The translations under genes were made by a program, and so were the position numbers. From the NCBI GenBank assembly GCA_964017155.1, contig OZ024865.1:40548200-40612199 (forward strand): DNA of 64,000 bases, read 5' to 3'. Shown here piece by piece: positions 54,511-64,000 of the stretch. The first letter of the stretch is position 1. Every line of letters begins with the position of its first letter. The DNA comes from Oasisia sp. SBJ-2009 (lineage: Eukaryota > Annelida > Polychaeta > Sabellida > Siboglinidae). The notes under the pieces are model-generated. The model saw only the letters and a program-made list of their open reading frames with translations. It searched no databases and was not told the origin of the DNA.

Positions 54511-55690
54511 GTTACGTTGCACATGATTGCACACGATAATTCCTTCGACGACGTCCACAATTTCTTCCAGCTTTTTCAGGCTCAGCAAAGTGACGACAGA
54601 TTTAGGTGAGATGGGGCGAGACACAATACGCAGAAGAGAGAATTGTGGAGCTGGAAGCGAGGGTGTTGGAGGCAGGGTCTACGGGGGTGCAGATCCGTCA
54701 ACAGGTAGAATCCTTACAGGTTGACCTGGAGCAAACGAGGACGCTGGAGGAGGAACTGAACATGGCGACAGATGAGGATTTTGCTGAAGAAGAAGAATTT
54801 GTTTTATTATTTGACGATTTTTTCAAACCAATACACACATTCACATTATCCATGTCACACATAAATAATCAGAACAATACAAACATAACAATCACAGCAA
54901 ACATGGTAATAATGCGTATAATCAACAATACAACCTAGGGTCAGGAGACTCCTCTAAGACCTGATTAGTCGCTACCGAGGAGCCACCTTTCAGGAAATGT
55001 AACGTATAGAATAATTTATTCTAGAACAAATACTTCCAGAAACAAACAAAAAAATCACTAAACAAACAAACATAATATGGAGATGCATGTGCGCAGATGA
55101 CAAGATTATTGTATCTCAAGGCACTGTTTTAAATATAAATACTGAATGAAGTTTTTAGGTGGTTTTAGATTCTTAATTTTGCATACATACATAACAGTTT
55201 TGTCTAGTGCATGTTACTTCATAACTTTGTAAGAAATACTGTTTAACATACTTTACAAATCCCTGTGTACTATGTGACATAAGGTTTTCTTTCACTATTT
55301 CAGGAAGAGAGGTTGTATTAAGCCAATGTAGAAATCTCAGCGCTGAGAGTCCATGTGAAATCAATAGACTGATGCGGTGGTGGCGTGTGACCAGAATGCT
55401 CGACTGCTTACCCAGCTGAAGGGTAACCAGGTTGAGTGTGGAGCCCTGACGGAGCTACTCAGAGAGATGCGTGAGCAGCTGAATGAGTTTGGTGAGCCGA
55501 AAAGTCAGTTATGCAAGCAGGTGGCAGAGCTACAAAGCCATCTGTCCATGGTGAGCTGCGAGAGATGCGGCAGTTGGTCAGAGCGAGGTCATCCAAGTAG
55601 AGCACCTCGGGCTGCAGGATGCGAGTGGATACGGAGTACTTCCCATCCCAGGTGGAGAGGCTGGAGTACCCCTTACCAAAAATTAGCATT
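54511..55690 (+). pseudogene. Coiled-coil relic resembling GOLGA2 (GM130)
   Basis: Three coding-like blocks. 54511-54605, after TTGTTTTATAG, ends FFQLFQAQQSDDRF and AG|GTGAGA. 54606-54785 reads YAEERIVELEARVLEAG and IRQQVESLQVDLEQTRTLEE. 55370-55560 reads AVVACDQNARLLTQLKGNQV, then LTELLREMREQLNEFGEPKS and QLCKQVAELQSHLSM, ending at GTGAGC. The last block aligns without gaps to the SQN.ELKEQL...K...L..K..ELQ..L part of GM130, a cis-Golgi golgin, at about one third identity from memory. After 55560 it continues only with frame changes and a stop. Could be a pseudogene, or part of a gene whose other exons are elsewhere. Confidence 0.4.
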
Positions 55691-55970
55691 CGAATACCAT
55701 TGATATACCATGTGCCAGTAAGATACCATTGGTTTTTGAATCGTTTTTGAATGGTACTTGAATGGTCCTATGGGGGGGTTATGGCCAAGGGTATTTGAAT
55801 GGTATCCGAGTGGTTTTTTTGAATGACATTTTGAATGGTATTTTGCATTCTTTGTACCGTTCAGTGGTATTGAATGGTATTTCAAATTACCGTTGAGAGT
55901 ACTACTGAGTTCTGCTGATAACGATATATCATTGATACTGAATGGTATTCAATGGTGTCTGGCGTTGGTG
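55680..55970. repeat. 'GAATGGTA' repeat region
   Basis: Dense degenerate repeats of GAATGGTATT, TTGAATGG and ACCATT. Superficially like the hAT-like element's GTATTTGAAT words but with a different core. Confidence 0.6.
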
Positions 55971-56242
55971 TAATCCGTAGACGGATACCGGATGTCGTGG
56001 ATCGCCATGACGCTGGTGTATTTATAAATATAATATTTGCTCTGCATAATTGCTTCCCTGATGATTTGGCCGTAAGAAACATGAGTTCCTGCCGTCTGAC
56101 TGTGGATATGGTTTTGTCTTGTTTGGTTCTTGAAATAAAGAATTGTGAAACAAGAATCCGGCGCTCCGCGTCCATCCGTGACAATATCAACGCGCCATCA
56201 CCGATAGTATGTAATTGAACTCACTAGCTGTATGGACATATA

Positions 56243-56455
56243 TCTCTCCCTCTCTCCCTCTCTCCCTCTCTCCCTCTCTCCCTCTCTCCCTCTCTCCCTC
56301 TCTTCCTCTCTCCCTCTCTCCCTCTCTCCCTCTCTCCCTCTCTCCCTCTCTCCCTCTCTCCCTCTCTCCCTCTCTCCCTCTCTCCCTCTCTCCCTCTCTT
56401 CCTCTCTCCATCTCTCCCTCTCTCCCTCTCTCCCTCTCTCCCTCTCTCTCTCCCT
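56243..56455. repeat. (CTCTCTCC)n microsatellite
   Basis: About 26 units. Open frames on both strands are repeat-only (Ser/Leu/Pro or Arg/Glu/Gly). Confidence 0.97.
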
Positions 56456-56639
56456 TTCACCTTCTCTCCTTTTCTCCCTCTCTCCCCCCTCTCGGAAATA
56501 TATCAGCAGCTCTATTAATCTGTTCATTTAGTCATACCTCTGAGCCAAAGACAACGTCTGGGCCGGCTTTTCTAAAATGTTTGCAAACATTCAGCTTTCT
56601 TTCGCGTGCATGATGCTTTGGTAGTTGTAATGTTGTTCT

Positions 56640-57010
56640 CCTCTAGTTGTCCCTGTCGTCAGGGGCGAGGTTGGCCATGAATATTGTTATCTTTTTTCAT
56701 CTTTTCTTTCCTCTCCTCACGTTTGTATCACTGCGTTTTCTATCACAGTCTCCAACTCCTTCTATCTTTTATTGCTCTCCTCCATTCTCTACCCACTCTT
56801 TCCAGATCTCTCTTAACGTAGTCTTCCCATCGCATTCGCGGTCTTCCTCGCCTCCTTTTCCCCTCCACTTTCTGGGCATCTGCTCTCTTTGTCATTTTTT
56901 CATCTGTCATTCTTTCCACGTGTCCGGCTCATTTAAGCTCATCGCCAGTTTCTTCTTAAAACTTTCCTTCACTCCATGCTCCACTCTCAGTTCTTCCAAT
57001 CGTCTCTTAT
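56640..57010 (-). pseudogene. LINE ORF2 C-terminal relic
   Basis: The minus strand reads GRRGRPRMRWEDYVKRDLER then REWRRAIKDRRSWRL, the R.GRPR.RW.D.V..DL...G..W.....DR..WR end of LINE ORF2. The same family as 21313-21700. Confidence 0.8.
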
Positions 57011-57217
57011 CCGCGCACCAGGCTATATACGACGAGAGGAGGCCTTCACAGGTGATAATGTGTGCACTGGACGGTGTGGTGCTTGTTGAGATTGAATCCG
57101 CTTTAATGGTGTCTGCAGGTGTAGAGGTTGTGTGCGGCCGGGATACCATTAATTGTATATGAGATTATGTTGCATATATGTCTTTGTAAGCAGGACTGAG
57201 CTGTTTAGATCAGAAAG

Positions 57218-57224
57218 AGAGTGA

Positions 57225-57299
<75 letters not shown>

Positions 57300-57300
57300 G
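57218..57300. repeat. (GA)n microsatellite
   Basis: About 40 GA units, flanked by imperfect purine runs. Confidence 0.97.
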
Positions 57301-58900
57301 GGAGAGGGAGAGACTGATGGAATACCAATTGGTTATGCTTTCCAGGCAGGCCACTTAAAAATGACCTTCTGTATAGTGTATGTACGTGGAGCAGGTGGCA
57401 GTCACCAATGCCCAATTATTTTAGGCATGGTTCATGGTAGGCCATCTAGCCTCCAGAGTTAGGGTCAATTGAAGCAATCAGATCATATGATATGGACAAG
57501 TTATATACTGTTTCCCAGTATATCCTTGCATGCAGGCAAATCGACACAGGCAACATGTGGACGATTTTGGGCCGGGATGCCCCGAGGCACCTTTAGAAAC
57601 ATTTAATCAAATAAACGTTTCTCGTGGACGTACTACCCTAAGAAATGCCTATACAACATTTAAAAAGTCAATTATGAAAGGCGCGTTTTTTAAAGAAGTT
57701 TTGCGATATCCAATAGCAAATAAATGAAAAAAATGTGTTCATAGTAGCAGTGCCCTAACGATTCGTCTACGTCAAATAAAAAACAAACCTCAACAGTTTC
57801 TGAGATATGGGAGCTAACGGCGCATGGCGGACATAAAGTAATGCCATAAGTATTCGGCCCAAGGACTAAAAAAATAAACGATCAAGTCTTTCGAGGGAAA
57901 CTATTTCACTACACACCGGTATCACCGGATGTTTACTAGAACTGCCGCCAGACGCGTGAGGTTGATATAAATAAAATGCATCATATCTCAGGATTAGATC
58001 ACGTTATTGGATCATTATGTTGCACTCGACCGTAACTGAAAATAACAATGTCATCATGATAGGCGTCAAACACATATCCAAGTAATTAACGATTTGACGC
58101 AATGTCCCCTGTTATCGCTCATCGTGGTCTAGGTCACCGACCGGACAGCCGTATAACTTATTTACACCCTGTGCTGTGACAGTCACAGTGGCCAACCCGC
58201 CCGACGGTTTGAGGGCAAAGAGCACAGTTGGTTTTCCTACTGGCGGCCATGTTAACGTTTTATCAGATTATATAAGGAAACTACCTGAGATTTGTGTTTT
58301 ATTTCTCGACATGCAGTCACCCCTAGCTACCAGTACTAGTGCGTGATGCCCCAGCGGCAGCAGTAGGGGTTTTGCACTACAAAAACTCACAGTCAAGATT
58401 GTCAGATACGCAGATGAAATTTAATCAAAATCATATATCTCAGGCTCTTTTAAAATGCATGCATGTGTACTGCCCGTCAATATTGACAACATTTAGCATG
58501 TTTTTTACATCCACAGGGTCATGTAAGAAAAGAAATGGCTAAAAATTACTGCACCAACAACTCTGCCTAACATGCATCATTAAACTGCCGCTACATCGTG
58601 GCACAGAATCTATTAGTATGCCTGCTCTGCTGTACTCATTTCACATAAAAATCATGTTTCAAATTCTTAAATGATACAATTATTAAGATACTACATTCGT
58701 ATGGGTCAGACCAGGAAGTCTAACTAAGTGTGCTCTGACCCGTTGGTCATCTGTTGTCATTGGCCATGTTGTGAAATGTTTGCCGCCCTAGTATGTACTT
58801 TGTGTGGTGAGGTCACAAAGTAAAAACATATTTTTATCTACTTTTATTGTGAAATTAAAATTTTCAATTTTCGGAAATTCATTGTCGTTTATATCTTAAT
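57301..58900. other. Intergenic DNA upstream of MTRFR
   Basis: 57820-58340 is CpG-richer and ends with GGCGGCCATGTTAACG near 58243, a YY1-like word, so it may hold the MTRFR promoter and a non-coding first exon. No coding sequence recognised. Confidence 0.35.
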
Positions 58901-58930
58901 AATATTCTTAATTATGTTTTATTCTTCCAG

Positions 58931-59110
58931 GTGTAGATTCCACAAACCATAGCAAGAGCAAACTTTCTTGAGACATTTGATGAGGATGGAATCGATACTG
59001 CAGCCATTGTGATCATCAAGTGTTTGTGTCTTTCTAAGACTAAGTTTAAACAAGTATCACTTCTGCTCGAACAGATCAATTTAATCAAATTTTCCTGTTT
59101 TGATTCACAT
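58931..59110 (+). pseudogene. SAM-domain-like relic (weak)
   Basis: After ATTCTTCCAG the frame contains IARANFLETFDEDGIDTAAI and later SKTKFKQVSLLLEQINLI, which resembles the L..F.E..ID...L..LTED.L...G......L layout of a SAM domain. An in-frame TAG precedes it and a stop follows. It abuts MTRFR exon 1 but is in another frame. Confidence 0.25.
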
Positions 59111-59124
59111 CTGTTGGACAAAGA

Positions 59125-59667
59125 ATGGGTTTAATACCCTTTGCAAACTTTATATCTACATTTGCCTTTGGACACGGTTTGAACGTCTGCCACCGGTGTA
59201 TACGTGCCAAAGATCTCATAGTGAGATGTCTGCACTTAAACACCAGGCGGAGCTGCTGTATGCCAGTAGCACCACCTGGTGGGAAATATCAGAATTTGCA
59301 CATCACTAATGGAACTTTATCAAGATGTAGCCCGCTCAAGCATAGGTACACGTCTATGACAATGCAGTCATTTCAGTGCAGAATGAGTCATGTGGTTTCA
59401 CAGAAGCATCAATGCTGGATCTTTGCCCAGCCAGTAGGAATCCATGGATATCATAGCCCAGGGATGTTGACAGTCAATGCACTGGCGTCGTCTTGTGTGC
59501 AACATACGTCAACAAGATGGAAGCATGACAAACCCGACTATCCACCGTTGCGTGAATCGGAACTTGAAGAAATGTACACGAAAGGCAGTGGCCCTGGTGG
59601 ACAGTCTGTGAACAAGACGTCAAACTGCGTTGTTCTTAAACATATTCCGACTGGAATTGTTATCAAG
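59125..59667 (+). CDS. MTRFR: MTRFR coding exon 1
   Basis: Open from 59125; the start is uncertain because ATG codons at 59356 and 59362 also fit. Ends ATCAAG|GTAAAA in phase 0. Carries the GGQ catalytic loop and the family-specific [17 protein letters not shown]. If the later start is right, 59125-59355 is 5' UTR. Confidence 0.85.
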
Positions 59668-61170
59668 GTAAAAAACTACATAATTTTTTGGCATACATGT
59701 ACTCTGGGGGAGTCTGCATGTGTATGTGTATGATTGTGCCTATGCGTATACAGCATTTAAATAATTATACATATTCTTCCCCCAAAGTTACCATGGTTAT
59801 GAGGTTTGATTAATGCTGATTGAATGTACATATTTACCGTTTCAGCAGCCATTTCTTGTATACACACATTGCTGCATGCAATAACCTGTTTTGAAGTTTG
59901 TTAGAGTCACAATTAAATTGGACATGAGAATTACTTTTGTTTCAGTCACCTAGAGTTTCGTTATATAAATTTATATTTGTGACTCTCATAAAATAAACAA
60001 CTGATCATATTTACATCTTTGCAAACTTCTGTGACATTTCCTTATGCAAAGATGTGAATTTGGTGCTTGCAGTAGCAAATTATACATAATATATAAATTT
60101 TGAATTTTTTGATGACACTGAATTTAAGTGTCAACGTTGCTTTGTCATATTTTTTGTGATGCTGAGGTAAGTGTCAGTCCGTGCTGCATTGCCAGTGTTC
60201 TATGGTGACATAAGTGGTCAATTCACTGTCAGTACCCAAACATGTTTTATGTTGTCATCAATGTTCTATGGTGATGCTAAGGTAAGTCAGAAAGGCCTGG
60301 GTCAATGCTATGTTGTCAATGACATTGACGTAAGTGTCAAGTCACTGTCAGCACTCATCAGTGTTCTAAGGTGTCATCACTGTTCTATGGTGACGCTGAG
60401 GAAAGTGTCATTGCTGCATTGCCAATGCTTTGTGGTGACACTGAGGTAAGTGTCAAAGCTGGATTGTCAATCTGTTGTGAAGTGTCAAATCACAGCTAAC
60501 ATTTATCAACGTTCTATTGTGTCATCAGTATTCCATAGTGACACTGAGGTAAATGTCAATGTTGCGTTGTCAATGTTCCATGGTGATTTTTGTTGTTGTT
60601 TTTTTGCAACTTTCAAGCAGGGTTTTATGCAGGATTAAATTATTGCCAGTCACACATGTTTTGGTGGATACACGGAAGTTAACTGTTAAGCCAGTTTACA
60701 AACTTTTAAATGGGTCTGATGACCTGAAATGGGCTACAAACACACATATGACACCATTTACATTCACTTTCAAGGCATATATAACAATATCTATGACTTT
60801 GGAAGACCTTTTTCTTTTGCTCCTTCATTTTTTTACCCGTCCACCCATATTTCTGCCCGTCCATATTCGTTTTTACCCGTCCAAATGATGGGTGGACAGG
60901 TCTCTACATAAAGCTATGCAACTTTGAGACTTTTTCTTATGATTTTCGTGCATCCTGTTGCAGTGCCACGAGACGCGGTCTCTACACGACAACAGGAAGC
61001 TGGCGAGACTGAGGCTGCAGGAGAGACTGGACGTCCACTACAACGGGGAGAACAGCTTCGTGGAGCTGCAGAAGAAGGAGTTCGCTCGGAGGAAGGAGGA
61101 CAGGAAGAAACGAACGCGGGACAGGCTCGAGAAACTGAGGGAGTTCAAGGAGAGGGAAGGAATCAAGTAG
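59125..61170 (+). CDS. MTRFR: Mitochondrial translation release factor in rescue (MTRFR/C12orf65-like), whole gene
   Basis: Two coding exons (59125-59667 and 60964-61170) joined in phase 0 across a 1296-bp intron. In known biology MTRFR, with a partner protein, frees stalled nascent chains from mitochondrial large ribosomal subunits. The RF-1 domain is clear: [20 protein letters not shown] then [15 protein letters not shown], with GGQ at codons 158-160 (59596-59604), followed in exon 2 by [20 protein letters not shown] and a Lys/Arg-rich end. The protein is 249 residues from the first ATG (59125) or 172 from the ATG at 59356; the latter is nearer the human length of about 166 and begins [14 protein letters not shown], a better mitochondrial presequence. 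Confidence 0.92.
60130..60605 (+). repeat. Degenerate minisatellite with donor-like words
   Basis: Repeats of GTTCTATGGTGACACTGAGG followed by TAAGTGTCAATGCTGCATTG, much diverged. Several units keep GAGGTAAGTG, close to the ideal 5' splice sequence. The array is about 460 bp from the real donor, so its origin from that junction is not shown. Confidence 0.8.
60622..60918 (+). repeat. Dispersed repeat R3, copy 2
   Basis: Colinear with 38104-38402 (see there), ending GGACAGGTCTCTACATAAAG. The inverted GTCCACCC/GGGTGGAC words near its end can pair. Confidence 0.75.
60964..61170 (+). CDS. MTRFR: MTRFR coding exon 2 (stop)
   Basis: Acceptor CATCCTGTTGCAG. Codes 68 residues, [20 protein letters not shown], then [20 protein letters not shown] and a Lys/Arg/Glu-rich helix ending REGIK, TAG. 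VKCH.TRS...NRKLAR..L.EK.DV.YNGENS is the conserved MTRFR C-terminal core. No canonical AATAAA seen in the next ~400 bp. Confidence 0.93.
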   Translation, partial: CHETRSLHDNRKLARLRLQERLDVHYNGENSFVELQKKEFARRKEDRKKRTRDRLEKLREFKEREGIK

Positions 61171-61259
61171 AAGGGATTGGATCTTTATATTTATAGGCTG
61201 TGATTGATTCCTGACTTGTTATCATGCAATAAGAAATGAGTTAAGTTACATGTTTGTAT

Positions 61260-61470
61260 GTGTTGTTGTTGCTGTAAAGTCAGGAGTGAGGCCAAGATCC
61301 TTCCTTCGTCCTGTTTCATCCTGTGTCCATTTCCTATTCCCAGCTCCACTCCAAGAGTCCCAACCCTGCTAGATCTCTATTCACAGCACTCCCATCTTAG
61401 TTGCAATCTTTCCTCTTCTCTCCAATCATGTTTATCACATCTCCTTTCATGATTGGCTGCAGTTGCCTTT
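61260..61470 (-). pseudogene. Possible LINE 3' relic
   Basis: Pyrimidine-rich on the plus strand with TCCAACCCTGCTAGATCTCT-like words that recall the 21313-21700 and 56640-57010 LINE ends. Very diverged. Confidence 0.35.
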
Positions 61471-61707
61471 CCATTCTTCTTTCTAAGAATGTCTGCAATT
61501 ATTATTCTGACAGTGGGAGTTTAGACAATAAGATCCGAGCATCAAACAATTTTCCATTTCCCTGCATGAATTTGTCGTGCCAATTGTGACAATTGGCACG
61601 AATGACACCATGAAGAAGTCACCAATAGCTTATACTATGTTACAGTTTCTCTTAAGAAAGACACAGGCAATGTTACTTACTTGTTTAATCCTCTTTCTGC
61701 CCACTGG

Positions 61708-62034
61708 CAGCGCAGTGGCTCAGGGGTAGAGCTTCGGACTCTCGACTACGAGAAACCGGGTTCGAATCCTGGCTGCGGTGTTAAAACCTTGGGCAAGTTT
61801 TTTCACTCTACATTGCTCCAGTTCACTCAGCTGAATTAAATGAGTACCTGGCTATAGACAGTGGTGGATATGTGTACGAGCAGCCTTCGTGCATTAATTG
61901 TAGCATATGGCTGGGTACTTCCCAGAGAAGTTGAGATGGTGTCTGAGTGAACAGGTCTGTCAGGGAAGTAAAGTGTAAAGCGCTTTGAGTGGTCCTGAGG
62001 ATTGGATATTGCGCTATATAAGAACTGCCTTTAC
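61708..62034 (+). mobile_element. SINE family 1, copy B
   Basis: The better copy: head CAGTGGCTCAGGGGTAGAGC, B box GGTTCGAATCC (61759-61769), body ATAGACAGTGGTGGATATG, 3' part GTAAAGCGCTTTGAGTGGTC and GCGCTATATAAGAACTGCC, an L2/CR1-like LINE tail. It suggests mobilisation by an L2-type LINE. Confidence 0.88.
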
Positions 62035-62039
62035 AAGGG

Positions 62040-62248
62040 TCCTACACTTTGTCCTGTTTGCAGCCCAATGTGCAGCCCGACCCCACCTTAAATTTAGTTG
62101 TTTCAGTTCTTTTTCTAGTATCCTCCTCCACTTTAGGTGTCCATCTAAGTGCTGTTTTCGAGATACTGTCTTCTTTCTTTCTTAAGACATCGTCGTTCCA
62201 TCTCCATCTTCTTGTGGCGAGTATATTGTTTATAGTGTGTAAAGGCAA
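62040..62248 (-). pseudogene. LINE ORF2 C-terminal relic (second family)
   Basis: The minus-strand frame reads ATRRWRWNDDVLRKKEDSIS then KTALRWTPKVEEDTRKRTET, matching the RRW.W.GHVLR.....I.KTALRW.P.GKRKRGRP..TW pattern of another non-LTR retrotransposon clade. Confidence 0.8.
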
Positions 62249-62253
62249 TGCAG

Positions 62254-62628
62254 CAGGGTCCGTACAAGGCCTTCAAAAGCCTTGAATTTGATTGCAACAA
62301 ATTCAAGGCCTTGAAATCCTTGAATTTTACAAAGTAGTCTTGAAGTCTTGAATTTAATTGTGGTCAATAAAATATTGTTTTGACTCAATTGTTGTGATGA
62401 ATCACAGCCAGAAAGGAAAAACCTATGCACAAAAATAACTTGTGCACATTGGGCAATTGGCATTTCATTGTGGTCTTTGTTTTCTTAGTCGAGTAACATT
62501 TTTAATGTTAACTTAATTTACTGCACTTAAAAGTACATATGTCGTTAAAACAGTCTTGAATTTCTTTTTCAAATAGCCATGAAGTCTTGAATAGCCTTGA
62601 ATCTCATATGTCCGGATGTGTACCCATG
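62254..62628. repeat. Dispersed 'CCTTGAA' repeat, copy 2
   Basis: Starts CAGGGTCCGTACAAGGCCTT; matches 20917-21312 throughout (TTGTGGTCAATAAAAT, CAGCCAGAAAGGAAAA, CACAAAAATAACTTGTGCAC). Confidence 0.7.
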
Positions 62629-64000
62629 ATATAGGGTCAACTAAATGTTAATGTTTTGACACAGTGGACAAACCAATGCTGAACCATAAACTGGTCACCA
62701 CAAAGATTTGATCCCCATTTATGCTGATGGGCAGTCGAGTAGTAATAGCTTGACCACTGCATTTCACCTATCCTGCTCACTAACTCTATAATCAGGACCT
62801 CTAATGACACCTGTCAATCATCATCACATGGCTAATATAATATTTTATTACAATTCATGTCACTGATATTTCAAATATGTATCTTGGCTTATTTTTGATT
62901 ATAGTGTATGTTGTAATTCAATCATGATAAAAAATAATTGATGGAAACATGTTTTGTTATTATTTGTATTGTAATGTTGGCATGCAGATACACGTGTATA
63001 GACAAAACATTGGAACGAATCCAGGTACTTTGGGAAGAATCATATTATGCAAATGGCCACATCAGTATTTTGTGTGCATTTTATATGCAGCAACAGAAAC
63101 ATAATTGTTTACCCCAATGAAGCAAGAAGACAAGTTTTATTTATGACTGATAAAAAAATGGAAAACAATTTGACAAAAAGTTAATTTTTTTTAAGATTCA
63201 ATAAATTAATCAGGTTTTGTGAAGAATGACCGTTTTGTGGCTTACATTTATTTTATTTTTGTAGGATCTCTTAACTATACTGAGAGAATCAATATAAAAA
63301 TGAGATAGATCTTGCTGAAACAACAAGGTTTTCCTGCGTACTCTAACTTCCCGACAATTTCAGTAAAGCCAAATGACTCGATTCTGTGGCAAACAACGTA
63401 TACACGTGATTTATTACAGTAACACAGAACATGACAGAACCAGTGCGTAGGTAAATAACAGTTTCATAATATAACAACCAACTTTGGCCAAGTGAAGAAC
63501 TAGGACATGCAAATTTTCCCACCAGGGTGAAACAATGGTGGCATATGGGAGGGAGGGAGGGAGGGGGCAATCCCCTCCGTAAAACAAATTTAATGAGCTG
63601 TTTTACAACAGATGTGAAACTTATTAAAATAAGATCATTTTAGATGGCCAGATGTAAATCAAGATATGACAGGATTTGCCAAATATTTCTCCCCATATTA
63701 GTACACATGGATCCTGTGTAACAGTGCAGTATAGCAACAGGTAATGCATGCACACATGGAGGAGTGATATAAACCTTCACTCCAGTTTCACAACCTTTGG
63801 AAAGAAATTTTCGACGCCCAGAATTGTGGACATTCCATTTACTTTAAAAACAACTTCAAAATACAAGTGTCCTAAAACAACAAACATTTTCTTCTAATTT
63901 ACTTGATGTTATTTGTTTCTTGCTATTTATTTGCTTTCAATTTATGTGATCAAAACATGACAGTAGACAATACAACATTCAATACTGATTGTCTATTTAC
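62629..64000. other. AT-rich intergenic DNA
   Basis: No gene seen. A short (GGGA)n run lies at 63548-63565; otherwise nothing recognisable. Confidence 0.45.

Larger units (their letters stand above)
59668..60963 (+). other. MTRFR: MTRFR intron
   Basis: Contains a decayed tandem array (60130-60600) and repeat R3 (60622-60918). The acceptor CATCCTGTTGCAG lies only 45 bp past R3. Confidence 0.85.

Noticed and set aside
56187..56613. Long Ser/Leu/Pro and Arg/Glu/Gly open frames
   Set aside because: They are translations of the (CTCTCTCC)n microsatellite.
58339..58542. 67-codon frame as an MTRFR first exon
   Set aside because: Frame and residues do not join to the RF-1 domain and no matching splice sites were found.
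61708..61785. tRNA gene
   Set aside because: A and B boxes are present but the sequence continues into a SINE body with copies elsewhere, and the cloverleaf is imperfect.

Overview
This is a window of animal nuclear DNA. It is AT-rich, with multi-exon genes, GT-AG introns of about 0.6-4 kb, and many transposon relics (LINE, SINE, hAT-like, Kolobok-like and Harbinger-like) plus micro- and minisatellites. The mixture suggests a marine invertebrate. A cephalochordate (amphioxus) is my best guess, partly because I recall, unverified, that minisatellites seeded at exon-intron borders were reported there. The sequence alone does not prove the species.

Three host genes are supported. (1) NUP88, plus strand, 14892-39713: 15 exons that join in phase into a 729-residue nucleoporin (N-terminal beta-propeller, C-terminal coiled coil). 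(2) CUX1/CASP-like, minus strand: only the first coding exon (14550-14612), head-to-head with NUP88 across 279 bp. Its next exon would lie at lower coordinates and I did not find it in 1-14549, so that stretch is probably its long first intron. (3) MTRFR (C12orf65-like), plus strand, about 59125-61170: two coding exons with a GGQ release-factor motif and a basic tail.

Layout: 1-14549 is CUX1 intron or intergenic DNA with CpG-rich patches and old repeats. 14613-14891 is the shared promoter. 14892-40126 is NUP88. 40127-46970 is repeat DNA with a very large microsatellite complex, an LTR and nested inverted repeats. 46971-52227 is a 5.3-kb Harbinger-like element holding a broken Myb/SANT-like gene. 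52228-55700 holds a perfect heat-shock element, a Kolobok-like element with a broken THAP domain, and a coiled-coil relic resembling GOLGA2. 55700-58900 is mostly simple repeats and a LINE end. 58930-61170 is MTRFR, followed by SINE, LINE and other dispersed repeats.

The most striking feature is inside NUP88. At five separate exon borders (the start of exon 7 and the ends of exons 8, 9, 10 and 12) a short segment spanning the exon-intron junction, splice site included, has been tandemly amplified into the intron. Unit sizes differ (59, 49, 32, 28 and 33 bp), so these look like independent events. Together they place dozens of decoy splice sites next to the real ones. In the exon 8 array about half of the decoy donors carry the same GT-to-AT change. 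In the exon 10 array the fourth donor keeps the reading frame and would insert 28 residues.
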